Positions 46,201 to 61,331 of a DNA stretch of 64,000 nt are shown in pieces. The position numbers were made by a program, and so were the translations under genes. The notes beneath the pieces were generated by a model. It made no database searches, was not told the origin of the DNA, and was given only the letters and a program-made list of their open reading frames with translations. Source of the stretch: Erodium maritimum (Eukaryota; Streptophyta; Magnoliopsida; Geraniales; Geraniaceae); the NCBI GenBank assembly GCA_963921825.1, contig OY997588.1:135749203-135813202 (forward strand). Direction: 5' to 3'. Within the stretch, counting starts at the first letter, position 1, and each line of letters begins with the position of its first letter.

Positions 46201-46986
46201 TACAGCATAATAAAAGTTGGAATTCATACTCTGCATCTGTGCGAAAAACTCAAGCAACACCTTGGCATCTCCAGCTTCTAGTGCTAAATTCCTACCTTTA
46301 TCAAATGGGTTCTGGGGATCATTCTTGAGACCAACCACACTTTTATATTCAGCAAATTGTCTAGCCATAGCAGCATACATCTTTCTTGTTTGCTCACTAA
46401 CAGCCTGGGCTGGCAAAAGCTCATGGTTATGCTCCTTCACTAAACTATGTATGACCCATTTTCCATCTGACCTTCTCTTTACATGCATGCTTGCTTTGCA
46501 ATCTGTCTTTGCACATGAGCGCCTACCAGTTCCATTTTCTGGATCTTGCTTTGCTTGCCTAGCACGTGGTCGATTATAGGACTTGTCATACTCTCTTTTA
46601 GTCCCGTATCTAGAGCAAGCAAATTTTGCATCAATGAACTCTCTTGATGTCTTCGAGCGCCGACTGTTTTGTATTGCAGTGTTGAAGCCCATAGATCGAG
46701 CATATTCTTGGTAGAAAGAGTATGCTTCCCCATGTGATTCAAATTCCATACCGGAGAGTGGTTCAAGATTTGTATCTTCTTTAAACAGAGGAATATCTGT
46801 GGTGGGAGAATTCATGTCCCCTCCATCTTCTTCAGCGTGCATTTCTTCTCCAATACCCACCATATTTCCATTCCCTAGAACTCCAGTATCGGGTTTTTCT
46901 TCAGCTTCCAAGATATCATCAATTCCATCTGCTTCTTCATCTTCCTTATCATGTTCACCAGAAGGTAACCGAAGATCTAGTTCCAT
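43259..46986 (-). CDS. FHY3: FHY3, MULE-transposase-derived transcription factor of far-red signalling
   Basis: FHY3 acts with FAR1 in phytochrome A signalling, the clock and chlorophyll synthesis (family knowledge). Exons 5' to 3': 46986-44803, 44718-44662, 44447-44379, 44295-44227, 44125-44057, 43457-43407, 43315-43259; 851 aa, all introns phase 0. The N-terminus [12 protein letters not shown] and the acidic stretch after it are typical of FHY3. Domains: FAR1 DNA-binding zinc finger about 76-190 ('FACSRYG', 'KTDCKASM', 'HNH'); MULE transposase-like domain with Asp294 ('VVSFDTTY') and Asp359 ('IITDQD'); SWIM finger '[16 protein letters not shown]'; basic '[10 protein letters not shown]' before the tail. 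Three 69-nt exons each encode a module ending 'GYYG.QQ..hGL'. It ends '[10 protein letters not shown]'. A 506-bp foldback MITE lies in the intron between exons 5 and 6. The exon map is nearly identical to FAR1, 4 kb downstream on the same strand. Confidence 0.95.
43525..44030. mobile_element. Foldback MITE (MULE-like) in an FHY3 intron
   Basis: 506 bp, starting GGGTTAAATGCAAATAACTA and ending with its inverse, flanked by a perfect 9-bp duplication ATAAAACTA (43516-43524, 44031-44039). Most of each half is inverted. The centre is a strong hairpin with arms 'cacactatgatacaaaatg' (43682) and its inverse (43790). Non-coding. A 9-bp duplication and GGGTTAA terminus suggest the MULE superfamily. 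Confidence 0.88.
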
Positions 46987-48721
46987 AGCAAGGGCTATTG
47001 AGTTATGGTCTTCCAGAAGCTGCTATGTGTGGTTACCTGGAAAGTAAAAGGAAAACAAAACAAATTAGGAACTATTAAATGCAAGTAACAATTATGTACA
47101 TGATCGGGATGACTAGATCTAATACTTATCTTAATAAAAGGAGCAAGAGAGAAAATACAAATAAATCTGTTATTACTCTCGAATGTCAATCAGTTCCAGG
47201 AAACATATAAAACACATGGAAATCAGACATTTCTACTAAAATTTCATCTAACACAGATGCAATGAATTGGACGATATTCAAACTGGAAGATCAACAATGA
47301 GTTCAAGCAGCAGGTTGTGCTTTGTTCAAGTACTTCACAAATGGAGCATTTTTTGGGGCTTAATCAACTATTAAAAGCAAAAGCCTCAACCTCTAACATG
47401 GAGCAACAATTAAGGCATGGTGTTTCAACCATAATACTTACAGTACCTTCAGAACCAGTTTTGATTGACTAGCTCTGAACTTAAGACCCACACAACTCAT
47501 GCTTAACATTTAGAGTTTTAGTATCACTACAATAGGAATACAACAACACATTACTTAACAATGTCACGATCCTGAAACTGAAAGCTTCCCGGTACACTTA
47601 TTTTGAAAGAAGTAAGAGAACAACAACATAAAGCCTCAGGTAAATGGGTACTGCACAAGGCTCCCACCATTATGGGATCTTGAGAAGGTCAGAAATAATG
47701 CACGCAACATTGAATATATGAGACCTTGGGAGAACCAAGTTGTTTACAAGACATGTAAAGCAAAAGCATACTAAGATGTGAAACCATTGAAGTGAATGTC
47801 AGAAGACTCATAACCATGATGACAAGTTTCAGAAGTAAGTACATTCAGTTCTCAGCATAATCACCTCATAGAAGTGAAGGATGACAATCATCTAAAATCC
47901 ATGTAAGGTCGCAGACCCATCTTTAACCCCTTGACATGGGAAATCATAATTGGAAATTCTGGAAACATAACACAATAGTAGCTAATTGATGCGGTATAAG
48001 GTCAAAATGGAGCCATTCGTCACCCTAACATTGTACATTATACACATATTAAAAAGGTCAAAAATCAAGCTACATCAATTAGTAATCATATCCAGATCAA
48101 CCACTCCTGAAGACAAAAATCTAAGGGCAATTTGAAAAAGTATAGCCAAACTTCCCCAAACTCATTCTCTGGCTGCTTAACACACAAAAAGGAGATGAGA
48201 CTAACTAAAATGTTGCAAGTTTAGTAACTGGTTTTAGTACAAAAAGTGAATTATGGTGGTGGATTCTCAACTGAACTGAGAAGCTAAAATGTAGACACAA
48301 GAATTGTGCATTTGTTATAAAATGTCAAAAAAATCACATCTTCCACAATGATACAATCATCATCAAAAAAACATTCACAGGTCATGCTCTCGGAACTACC
48401 ATATTGTGCAATATATGTACACGTAAACACATGCATACATATATGTACATTCAGGGGATCACTCTCCCAGCCCAGAAAAAATAATGAAAATTTAACAGTA
48501 AAAAAAATGAAAAACAGTGTTTATTTCTCCAGACATTGGAAATTATCATCAGTAACCAGAAAGCAGAAGAAAGTGGAAATTGAGAGAAGAGTGTGAGGGA
48601 GATGAAGAAGGAGGAGGTACCTGGAAGCAGAAGGAGAGGAGTGGGGATGGATGATCTGAGACAGCGAAAAATTCACACGCGACGGATGTGAGCGAGTGGA
48701 CCTCCTTTCCCCCAAATCTTT
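46987..48721 (-). other. FHY3 5' leader with a 1.58-kb intron
   Basis: A donor CAG|GTACCT at 48621/48620 and an acceptor TTTCCAG at 47037-47039 define a leader intron of about 47037-48620. Leader exon 2 is 46987-47036. The intron contains no recognised gene or repeat. Boundaries are inferred from splice consensus. Confidence 0.6.
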
Positions 48722-49924
48722 CATCTAGGGTTTCTGCTTCGTATCTGACTCTCAGCTCTCTCACGCTCTCCTCTTTTCCTTTCACTCTCACTCGCCTCCG
48801 TCCCACACACGTCGCGCGTGTTAAACGTGGCACTACTTGTAATTTTGCAAAACTGAGACGTTTGGACCTTTTGTGGGACCGGGTGGGTGAGCTGTATTGA
48901 ATAAGGTTGACAACGCGCGTGACGCGAGGCTGTATGTCTCGCCCGCTGTCCTCCACGAACCAATCCAGTCGTCGATGCAAAATATTTCGTATAAATATTA
49001 CATTTGAGTCACTCAAAGTAGGCTTGGCATGAAATTCCTACAAAATGAGCCAATGCTCTTTACTTATTATTTTAATCCGAATTTAAAATTTGTAATACTT
49101 TTTTTTTAGAAAATAACATGTACTTTATTTAATTATCATTATTTTTCACATCACCCCTTAATTATTTTTGTGACAATTAATTCCACTAACTTTAATTTTT
49201 CCATCTAAATGACGTAAAAAATCGAAAATATCCTTCACTTATCATCAAATTTTCAAATTTATGTCATTAAGTTTGTAAAACCAAAAATTCATGAAATGTC
49301 CATATTAACCTTCATAAACTGTCAAAATTTTAGTGTTACATGATAAATGTTGATCTATGATAGATTGTGATTAAACTGACAAAAGTTAGGATTTTTTTTT
49401 GTTTTCCGCCATGCTAACGTAACACATATAATCCTAAATTGGCATATCAGTTACCAACCGTACCTCTACCGCGAAGACGAAACTTTGGGACCCCTTTGCC
49501 TCCACTGTGACCCTGGAAACTGCTTCTCCACGGTGACAATGATTTGCATTACCTCAGTTACCAAGAACCTTATCATTGTGACAACAATGTGCCGCACCAA
49601 TATGGTAACAAAGCACCACAAGAAAACCCCCTTAATCGCGACATTAATATTCTCCACATCGTCCTGGCCTAAAGACCTTGTCTCCTTGTTTTTGCCAAGT
49701 CGACATCGCATTCATAGTAGCCATTAAGGATGTCAAAATGCCTCGACCCCGATGGAGACCCGATTCCCCTACTCCGTTTAAGGCGGGGATTTTTTTGGCC
49801 AGGTGGGGTATGGGGCGGTCAACGGGGATTTTGACAGGCTGCTGGGTGGGGCGGGGCCAGGCAACTGGGCAAGTAGTCCTTAACATGTTGCCCCGCCCCA
49901 CCCTGTCCTATACGATTAATTCTA
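48722..49924. other. FHY3 promoter region and intergenic DNA
   Basis: 48722-48900 is GC-richer and probably promoter or leader. 49740-49920 holds GC-rich 'ggggcgg' and 'ccccgcccc' stretches that can pair with each other. No gene recognised. Confidence 0.4.
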
Positions 49925-50772
49925 AAAATATATTATATACTAAGAAGATCCTTAAACGATTCAATATGGATAATTCACATCCTTTGAGTTTCATCATGGT
50001 CGACTGATCACTTGATGTGAAAAAGGATCTATTTCTCCTTCGAGAAAAGGAAGAAGAACTCCTTGGTCCCGAAATACCATATCATAGTGTCATTGGGGCG
50101 CTAATGTATCTTGCTAATTGCACTCGTTCTGATATAGCATTTTCTGTTAATTTGCTACCAAGATTTAATTCTTTTCTGAATCGACGACATTGGACTGATG
50201 TTAAACAAATTTTAAGACATCTTCGAGAAATATTTGATATAAGGTTATTTTATTCAAAAGACTCGAAGTCTGGATTGATTGGATATGCTGATGTCGGATA
50301 TTTATCTGATCCCCACAAAGCGGGGTCACAAACTAGGTATGTATTTACACATGGTGACACCGTTATATCTTGAAGCTCAACAAAATAGACCCTTACAACC
50401 ACTTCTTCAAATCACGCTGAGTTCATAGTTCTTCATGAAGCAAGTGGTGAATGTATATGGTTAAGGTCTTTGATCCATCATATCCGAGAATTATGCTATC
50501 TTTCAATAAATAACGGAAGCCCAACTGTCTTATACGAAAATAATAGTGTTTTTACATCTCAAATCAAAGGATGCTACATCAACAAAGATAGAACGAAACA
50601 CATTTGTCCTAAGTTCTTCTTTACTCATGAATTTCATAAAAAAAGAGATATCAATGTTTGTCAAATTCTTTCTTGTGACAATGTTGCAGATTTGTTCACT
50701 AAAGCACTTCCTACAACTTCCTTTGAAAAATTGGTCTACAAGATCGGCATGAGAAAACTATGTGATTTATGA
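49925..50772 (+). pseudogene. Ty1/Copia polyprotein C-terminal fragment (RT end and RNase H)
   Basis: Plus-strand translation shows 'YTKKILKRFNMDNSHPLS', 'GPEIPYHSVIGALMYLANCT' with 'RSDIAFSVNLL', and the RNase H part with 'SNHAEFIVLHEASGECIWLR', 'TKHICPKFFFTHEF' and 'NVADLFTKALPT', ending in a stop at 50770-50772. At least three in-frame stops (near 50005, 50371 and 50386) make it dead. Everything upstream (gag, protease, integrase, most of RT) is missing. A polypurine tract ('gagggggagaaa', about 50797) and the 3' LTR follow directly. Confidence 0.88.
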
Positions 50773-50810
50773 GGAAATAAATTGAGATGTTGCAATGAGG
50801 GGGAGAAATA

Positions 50811-52113
50811 TGTGTTGCACTCTTTTTTCTTGCTTTAGGTTTTATCCCAATGAGTTTTCCTAACAAGGTTTTTAATGAGGTAACTTATACACGCATTGCA
50901 CAAATTATGTACTCTTTTTCTTTTTAGGATTTTCCCACTGGATTTTTCTTAGAAAGGTTTTAACGAGGTATAATAATATTTGTACGTGTCATCTAAAAGA
51001 AAAGTGTTATGAATATATGTGTTGGGTGACTTCTTTTTTTTGAAACGGGAACGAAGTAGTTGTATTACGATTTCATATCATGCTTACAAGGAGAGACATA
51101 ACAGTCCCGGATACCAGCTTTTTGTCCCAACCGGGCGTAGCCCGTCGGGCGCACATGGTTCCATACATATAGTCTGCTTTGTTTCGCAGATCCGAACTCA
51201 AGAGATCCTCGATCCAACGTTACAAAAAAATAATAAACCAAAGTCCTAAACTTATTGAGCCAAAAGATTATTCGAACTAAAATAGTGAAACCTACTAGAG
51301 AATTAGCCTTTAGTGCAGATTCCCCGAGATCTCCCTGCTGCAAAAGCTTGTTTGGGGTTGAGAGTCCCGAATTCTGGAGCCGGTGAGATAGGCTCCATCC
51401 TACCGTCCCTCCTCCCGGATCCCGGATCCATCGAGGGAGCGGACTCATGCCGGCAATGGGTGACCCTGGGGCGGGAGGCCGCTGCAGATAGAAGACGGCG
51501 CGTGGAGTCCGTATTCCGGAGAACGGCAGGGGGGCCACGGTGGCTACTGGCTCGAGGGCGGGACCGGTCCGGCGACGCATGATCGGTAGCGCGAGGCGAG
51601 GGAGAGGCCGTGGCACGGATTGAACGATAGGCGGCGACCTGCGGAGGTAGTCTGTCTGCAAAAAAAAACAAGAAAAAAAACGACTCCGATCAAATGAGCG
51701 GCGACGGTAGATTTGAAACCCGAAGGTTGGTTGAAACCCGAAGGTTAGAAGAGAGCTTGGAAACAGGGGCTTCGATGGTGAAAGCAGGAGGCTTCAATGG
51801 TGGAAAAATGGACTTCAGTGATGGCTACCAAGTTGGAGGGTAAGGGGGAGGGGCTGCGCGCAGAGAGAATTAGGTGTCTCTCTGCGCGTTGTCTCTGTTG
51901 GATGACTTCTTATTTCAGGGAGGCTTTTATATTTATATTACAAGTCATTTGGCTTTCCATTTTTCTTCTTTGTGTATGTTATTAAGGTTATACCTTCTCA
52001 TGTACATATTATGAGCTTATAAATAGAGTTTATTATAAGGAACGAAGACATATCAACATAATGATTTATTCTGCTCCCTGCTTGTATTCTCTAATATTGT
52101 TCTTTCGTTTACA
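50811..52113 (+). mobile_element. Copia 3' LTR (about 430 bp) split by a retroposon
   Basis: Starts TGTGTTGCAC just after the polypurine tract and ends TTTACA (TG...CA). Excluding the nested insertion and one target copy it is about 427 bp. 'cttgtattctctaatattgttc' near its end is typical of Copia LTR 3' regions. The 5' half of the element and its other LTR are absent. Confidence 0.75.
51036..51896 (-). mobile_element. Retroposon inserted in the Copia LTR
   Basis: Flanked by 15-bp direct repeats GTTGGGTGACTTCTT (51021-51035) and GTTGGATGACTTCTT (51897-51911), 14 of 15 identical. It begins on the plus strand with a T-run, i.e. a poly(A) tail on the minus strand, so it is a target-primed retroposon in minus orientation. 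The 5' part is GC-rich with open frames (51661-51065 minus) of no recognised domain. No reverse transcriptase. Probably an internally deleted or trans-mobilised L1 derivative. Confidence 0.7.
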
Positions 52114-52781
52114 ATATATTATTTTTCCTTTCACACCATAATTCTCAATATAGGCCTTTTGAGATTGGAAAGATGACAATAATTTCAAGAGTAGTATGCC
52201 CCTAAATTTGAATGTTAGTTTTCTTTTACAATTTTGAATCTGTCATTTTTCTTTTACCATATTTTTATTATCAAGAAGGAGAGAAAATCTTACTCTAACC
52301 TTCAAAAGGTTAGATAGGTACCACCAGGTCATTCCAAGTAAACGTTTTGTTTTACCATTATGTTTGGATTATATGTATTTAATTCCCATAGATAAAAAAA
52401 TGTTCATCCTCGCATAATCCAATAGGAACAATATGAAACTAGACCAATAACAATTACACAACAAAGCAGCTCCATGGTATGCAGAGACATCCAACCAAAA
52501 TGAAAATATTAAGAACCTAAATAATCAAATACCACATAAATAAGGCCCAAAAATTAACCAAGAGCATAGCCACAACACAATTAGACTATTCAGAATATGA
52601 CCATTCTAAGAACAGAAAAACACTACTACACAAGTCAAGTTTTTTGAATTCAATCCACACTACATATCGATGTATGTCACCCTGCCACAGCTAATTGTAT
52701 AGCTTTTACTGAAACCCCATTGTCAAGTACTAATATAGGTACAGTCTGCAAACCATTACCTGCACACATGGAGAAACTCAT
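52114..52781. other. Spacer and probable 3' UTR of the cytidylyltransferase gene
   Basis: AT-rich, no gene recognised; the part near 52781 is likely 3' UTR. Confidence 0.45.
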
Positions 52782-56483
<3,702 letters not shown>

Positions 56484-56776
56484 TTTTGCTGTTCAAAAAA
56501 TAAATTATAAATAAAATTGAAATTGAAATCAGGTGTTGGTATTGTTGACGGTATTGACCGATTTTCTGCGATTCATTTCATTGTCACTCTTTTTCTTTCT
56601 GTCTATTTGTGAATTAACTATTAACACATGCTAAGACTGGTTGTCATTCAATCCCAAATGTCACGCGCTCACACGTAGTTAAGTATATTTTAAAGTGTTC
56701 GTCAAAAAAAAAAAAAGTATATTTTAAAGTGATGAACTAAAAAAATAGGTTAAATTTCAGATGTGGGAAACCTTTT

Positions 56777-59700
56777 TTTTTTCTTTTTTTTTTTGAGTAA
56801 ATATGGGTTCTTATTTAAATGTCGACAATAATGATGTTTTGAAGAGACTCCGGAATATAACCCCTTTGTCAATTCCAAACAAGAGAAGAACAAATCGTCC
56901 TAGTGAGCCAATGAGTTGCTTTGTTTGATGTCCGTTTTACAAAATCGAGCTGCACGCACTCGAGTCTAGCTAACAGGAAAATACAATATGTGACGATTAT
57001 CCCTAAAGGAGAAGACAAGTGTCCTCCTCTTCTGATCATATCCACTATGACCTTACAATTACTTCTAACAGTGGTCCGTTGTCTTGGATGTTGTAGCAGT
57101 CATGTCAACGCGTCTCTAATAGCATATGCCTCCACAAGTTCCGGATTTTGAGGTACATGGAACGAGGATGAGCGAGCCCCGACGAGGCGTCCCACATCAT
57201 CTCTGCATATCCAACTCGTCCACATCTTGTCCGCCGCCGCAAATAAAGCACCATATGTGTTTATGGCCCAAGCACCTTGGCCTGGGTACTCCCATGACTC
57301 GGTTGCTTCTGGATGTGGTTGGTGAGGGATTGCCCTTGCCTGTGTTTTCCTATTCTTAGCCTCCAGCCACCCCGTCTGCAGGAAGAATGTCGTTTGATAT
57401 ATGTTGGCGACTGTCTGTGATGTATTCTCTCATACTACTTTGTTTCCGACATTCCAGATTTCCCACATAATACAACCCACCTTTCCTCCACTTGCTGGGG
57501 GATTGAGTTGGAGAGTATCTTTCATTCATCCATTGATGTCCACAGCACCTTGAGGAAGCTGCAGGCCAGATTTCGCCCAACATTCCGCTACCACGGGGCA
57601 CTGGACAAGTAGATGCAACTCAGATTCGTCTGCTTGTGTGCAGACCGGGAAACATGCCTCCACTGCCACATGTCGCCGCCTAAGATTTGTCGCTACCTGT
57701 AGGCACCCCAAACCTGTTCTCCACAAAAAGGAGCGCACCTTTGGCATCACTTCCATCGCCCAAATGGATGTCCAAATATCCGTCTAAGGATGAAATGTCG
57801 TTTGCTCCTGCTGACTCAGAGTGTATGCGGATTTGACGGAATATTGCCCCAAATAGTCCCCCGCCCAGTACCACGAGTCTGTGATGGTTGTCCCACTTAT
57901 AGGTACTGCCAGAATCGCCCAATAGTCTTCCTCATTGAACAGGTCACGAATCACGTTTGTGTTCCACTGTCTCGTATTAGGTCTCATAATTCCCGAGATT
58001 GTTGGGTGATCCAGCCCCGGCCCCACCGATTGCACCCTTAGATCTACCCATGTCAGCCACGGATGTCGAAGTACAGACGTAGTCGTCCCCGGACCAATCG
58101 ATCGCCGGGCACCTCTTTTAACCAACTCCTGAGTGGATAGTATGCTCTGCTAGACGTAGCTCTGATGTGGTTTCCTTACCGCCTCCAACGCCGAGGACTC
58201 CGGGTAGTAGCGAGCCTTTAATACTATTGCTACCAAGCTGGACTCATCTTTCACAAGTTTCCACAATTGTTTCCCCAACAGAGCCGTATTGAAGTCCTGC
58301 ATGTTTTTGAAACCCAGTCCCCCTTCCTCCTTCGGACGGGACATGACCGACCATGATTGTCATATAATGCCTTTCCCGTCAGGGCCAACTGATTTCCACC
58401 AGAATCGAGCTAAGGCTACATTCATCTTCTCCAAAGTCCCTTTCGGAAGCCTCATTACACTCATTGTATATGTTGGTATAGCTTGCAGGACAGACTTAAC
58501 CAACACTTCCTTACCTGCCCCATTTAATAGTTTGTCGTCCAATTTCTGAATCCTAAGCAGGACCTTGTTCAAAATATATTGCAGCCCTTGTTTCCTGCTA
58601 CGGCCCATCATATTCGGGATACCTAGATATGGGGACGGTTGTTGCAACTCCAGGATCCCTAAAATCCGGACCCCCTCTACCCGCATGGCTACATGTGCAT
58701 TGGTACTGAAGAACAGAGACGACTTTTTTTGATTCACTACTTGGCCCGACGCTTCCTCAAACATCTGAAGTAGAGCTCTCAAACGCTCTATTTCCTTGAG
58801 ATTTGCCTTGCAGTATACATAACAGTCATCTACAAAGAACAGATGGGTGAGTGAGGGAGCCCTTGGCGCCACCTTAACCCCATGCATGTCTCCCCCGCTC
58901 TCTGCTTCTTGAAGAAGCAGGCGGAAAAATCCTTCCATGCAAAAGAGGAATAAATATGGGGATAGCGGGTCACCTTGTCTGATTCCTCTCTCCGGTTGGA
59001 CAAAACCTGCATGTCGACCTCCCGCCACAATATTGTATGTGACCGAGTACGTGCATCTTCTGACCAACGATATCCATTCCTCCCCAAAGCCAAATCCACG
59101 CATCATATCCCATAGGAAGCCCCACTCCACTCTGTCATAGGCCTTACTCATGTCTAACTTTAAGGTCATACACCCCTCCCGACCTTGTTTCTTGTTCTTC
59201 AGGAAGTGTAAGGTTTCGTATGACAATATATCGTTGTCTTGAATCGACCGTCCAGGTACGAACGCCCCTTGAGAGGCCGAAATCATATCATCCAACATGC
59301 CCTTCAACCAATTTGCTGCCACATTCGACACTACTTTGAACACCACATTGCACAGTGTAATAGGTCGCAGATCTTTTAAGGACTTCGGACATTCCACCTT
59401 CGGAATTAAGACCAGGGTTGTCTTGTTCATTTCCTGCGGAATCTCCTCACCCGCAAATATACGTCTCACCCAATTGGTGACATTTACCCCTACTGTACGC
59501 TAGTATTTCTAGTAGAAAAACGGATTGAGCCCATCCGGGCCCGACGACTTGTTAGGCCCCATCGAGAATGTAGCATCTCGCACCTCCTCCGACGTCACAA
59601 CTCCCATCAGTATCATGTTCTGCTCCACTGAGATCTGTTGCTGAAATCTCCGAAAACCTTGTCCATCTCCCCTTGACTTCCTTGAGAGCGTTTTATAGAA

Positions 59701-61318
59701 CTCCAAAATGTGATCCCCCAGACTCGTGTCCCAGGTAAGTACATTCCCAGACTCATCCAGGAGTTCAGTGACGTTATTGATATTCTTTCTCTGGGACGCT
59801 GACGCTTGAAAGAACTTCGTGTTCTGGTCACTCTCAGCAAGCCAGTGTTGTTTTGCCATCTGTCTCCAGAACTCCCCTTTCTTGTCTAGCGCCGTCTCGT
59901 AGAGTTTTTGCAGAGCTCTACGTCTCCGGATACTCGTCCAGTCCACTCTGCCATTCAACCACAAAATGTCTCTCTCATACCTGGTTATTTTCCTGGATAG
60001 CGCGTTGTACACCTATTTACCCCACACCTCCAGTGCTTCCCCAGTTTCCCTCGTCTTTGTGGAGATATCCCGATCCGTGGGGGGGGGGGGGGGGGGGGGG
60101 GGGGGCACCACGATTGAATTACTTGTCCACATTCAGGGTCTTCCGCCCATATATTTTCAAAACAAAATTGACAAGAGCCAACTGGGTCCACCACGCGTTC
60201 CGAGTCTAACAGAATTGGTAGGTGATCCGACGTGGATATTCCTAGATTGGCTAAATAAGCCTCCGACCACATATGTCTAAGGGGCGGGGACATAAGAGCC
60301 ATGTCCAGTTGCACCGCCTTCCTCGTCTCTAGCTCACTCCCACTGTGCCAGGTAAATCCATAACCTTGAAGGGGTACATCGTGCACATCAAATTCCTGCA
60401 TCGCGCCTCGAAAGCCGTCAATCAGACTGTCTGGGTATCACCCCCCTTTTCTCCTTATGTTGCAGGATACCATTAAAATCTCCCATCAGTAACCATCTTG
60501 TTGATGCCGACGGAAGCGTCCCCAGAGAATGGAGTAGATCCCACGTTTGCCACCGGAGTTCACGCTTTGCCTCCCTATAAAATTTGGTGAACCGGAAACC
60601 AGCATCTACTGGGCCTTTGATATCGACATCGATATACCTATCCCCTTCCGGGTGTGGCGTAACAGTTAACTCCGTTGTCCACAGCAAGACCATCCCTCCC
60701 TTATGGCCATAAGTTGGTATTTCACATCCGCCCGAAAACCCTGTTTTGAGCTTCAATATCTCCACACCCCCTTCTTTGTCAAAGTTTCGCAGAGGAAAAT
60801 GACCCGCGGTTTCCTGTGTCGAATCACCCATTTCAGGTATTCCACCGACGCTAGTTTCCCTAGGCCCCTACAGTTCCAGGATAAGATCCACATAGGAAAA
60901 CACTACTCTCTGAACTGCAAATTGAATCGCCCTGACCACACCCCTGAACAAGATGGACCTCACTAGAGAACTTTGCCGGTCAGTGCTGTCCTCGTTCCCC
61001 AGCCCGACCCTGAGCTTGCGGAGGCCGACGAAGAGCCCCACCTAACCCTTCCATCAACACACCAACCACCTCCGATGGAAGTGGGGTGACTAGACCAGAT
61101 TCTCCCCCCAGAATCGAGTCCAACTCCGTCGATCGAAACTCCCAAAACAAACCGAGAGGAAAAGAAATCAACGACTAACGGACTCACGAAAGGTTACCCT
61201 CACCAACACGCTCGCTGGCGCCAGAGAAACACTTCCCCGTCCGCACCGGACCGCCACATGCGGTTTCCATGTTCCACTATCGTGAATCAAAAACAATATA
61301 ACTAATCAAAGCAACCGT
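56777..61318 (-). mobile_element. L1-type LINE, degenerate, about 4.5 kb
   Basis: Minus-strand LINE with endonuclease, reverse transcriptase, zf-RVT and RNase H in order, a T-rich tract at 56772-56794 (reverse of a poly(A) tail), and candidate target duplications TGGGAAACCTTTT (56764) and TGGGAAGCCTTTT (61319), 12 of 13. It has no recognisable ORF1 and is probably 5'-truncated or deleted there. It carries a run of more than 25 G at about 60078-60105. Confidence 0.8.
56930..60893 (-). pseudogene. L1 ORF2: endonuclease, reverse transcriptase, RNase H, disrupted
   Basis: Starts at 60893 with MWILSWNCRGLGKLASVEYL, a typical APE-endonuclease start. Endonuclease landmarks are 'WLLMGDFNGILQHKEKRG' and 'ISTSDHLPILL'. 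RT (59469-58360) has 'KTTLVLIPKVECPKSLKDLRPI', 'QGAFVPGRSIQDN', 'LKLDMSKAYDRVEW', 'RGIRQGDPLSPYLF', and 'HLFFVDDCYVYCKA' in place of the usual FADD box. zf-RVT lies near 57750-57560 ('ESELHLLVQCPVVAECW'). RNase H reaches 'KRTSNKATHWLTRT' near 56950. Frameshifts (near 60780 and around the G-run) and stops (near 59510, 58150 and 57600) make it inactive. Confidence 0.88.
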
Positions 61319-61331
61319 TGGGAAGCCTTTT

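Noticed and set aside
49080..49420. A MITE resembling the MULE family at 1998 and 35356
   Set aside because: Only vaguely similar phrases on one side; no inverted partner was found.
51065..51661. 198-codon minus-strand open frame
   Set aside because: It lies wholly inside the retroposon in the Copia LTR, has no known domain and runs into its 3' untranslated end.
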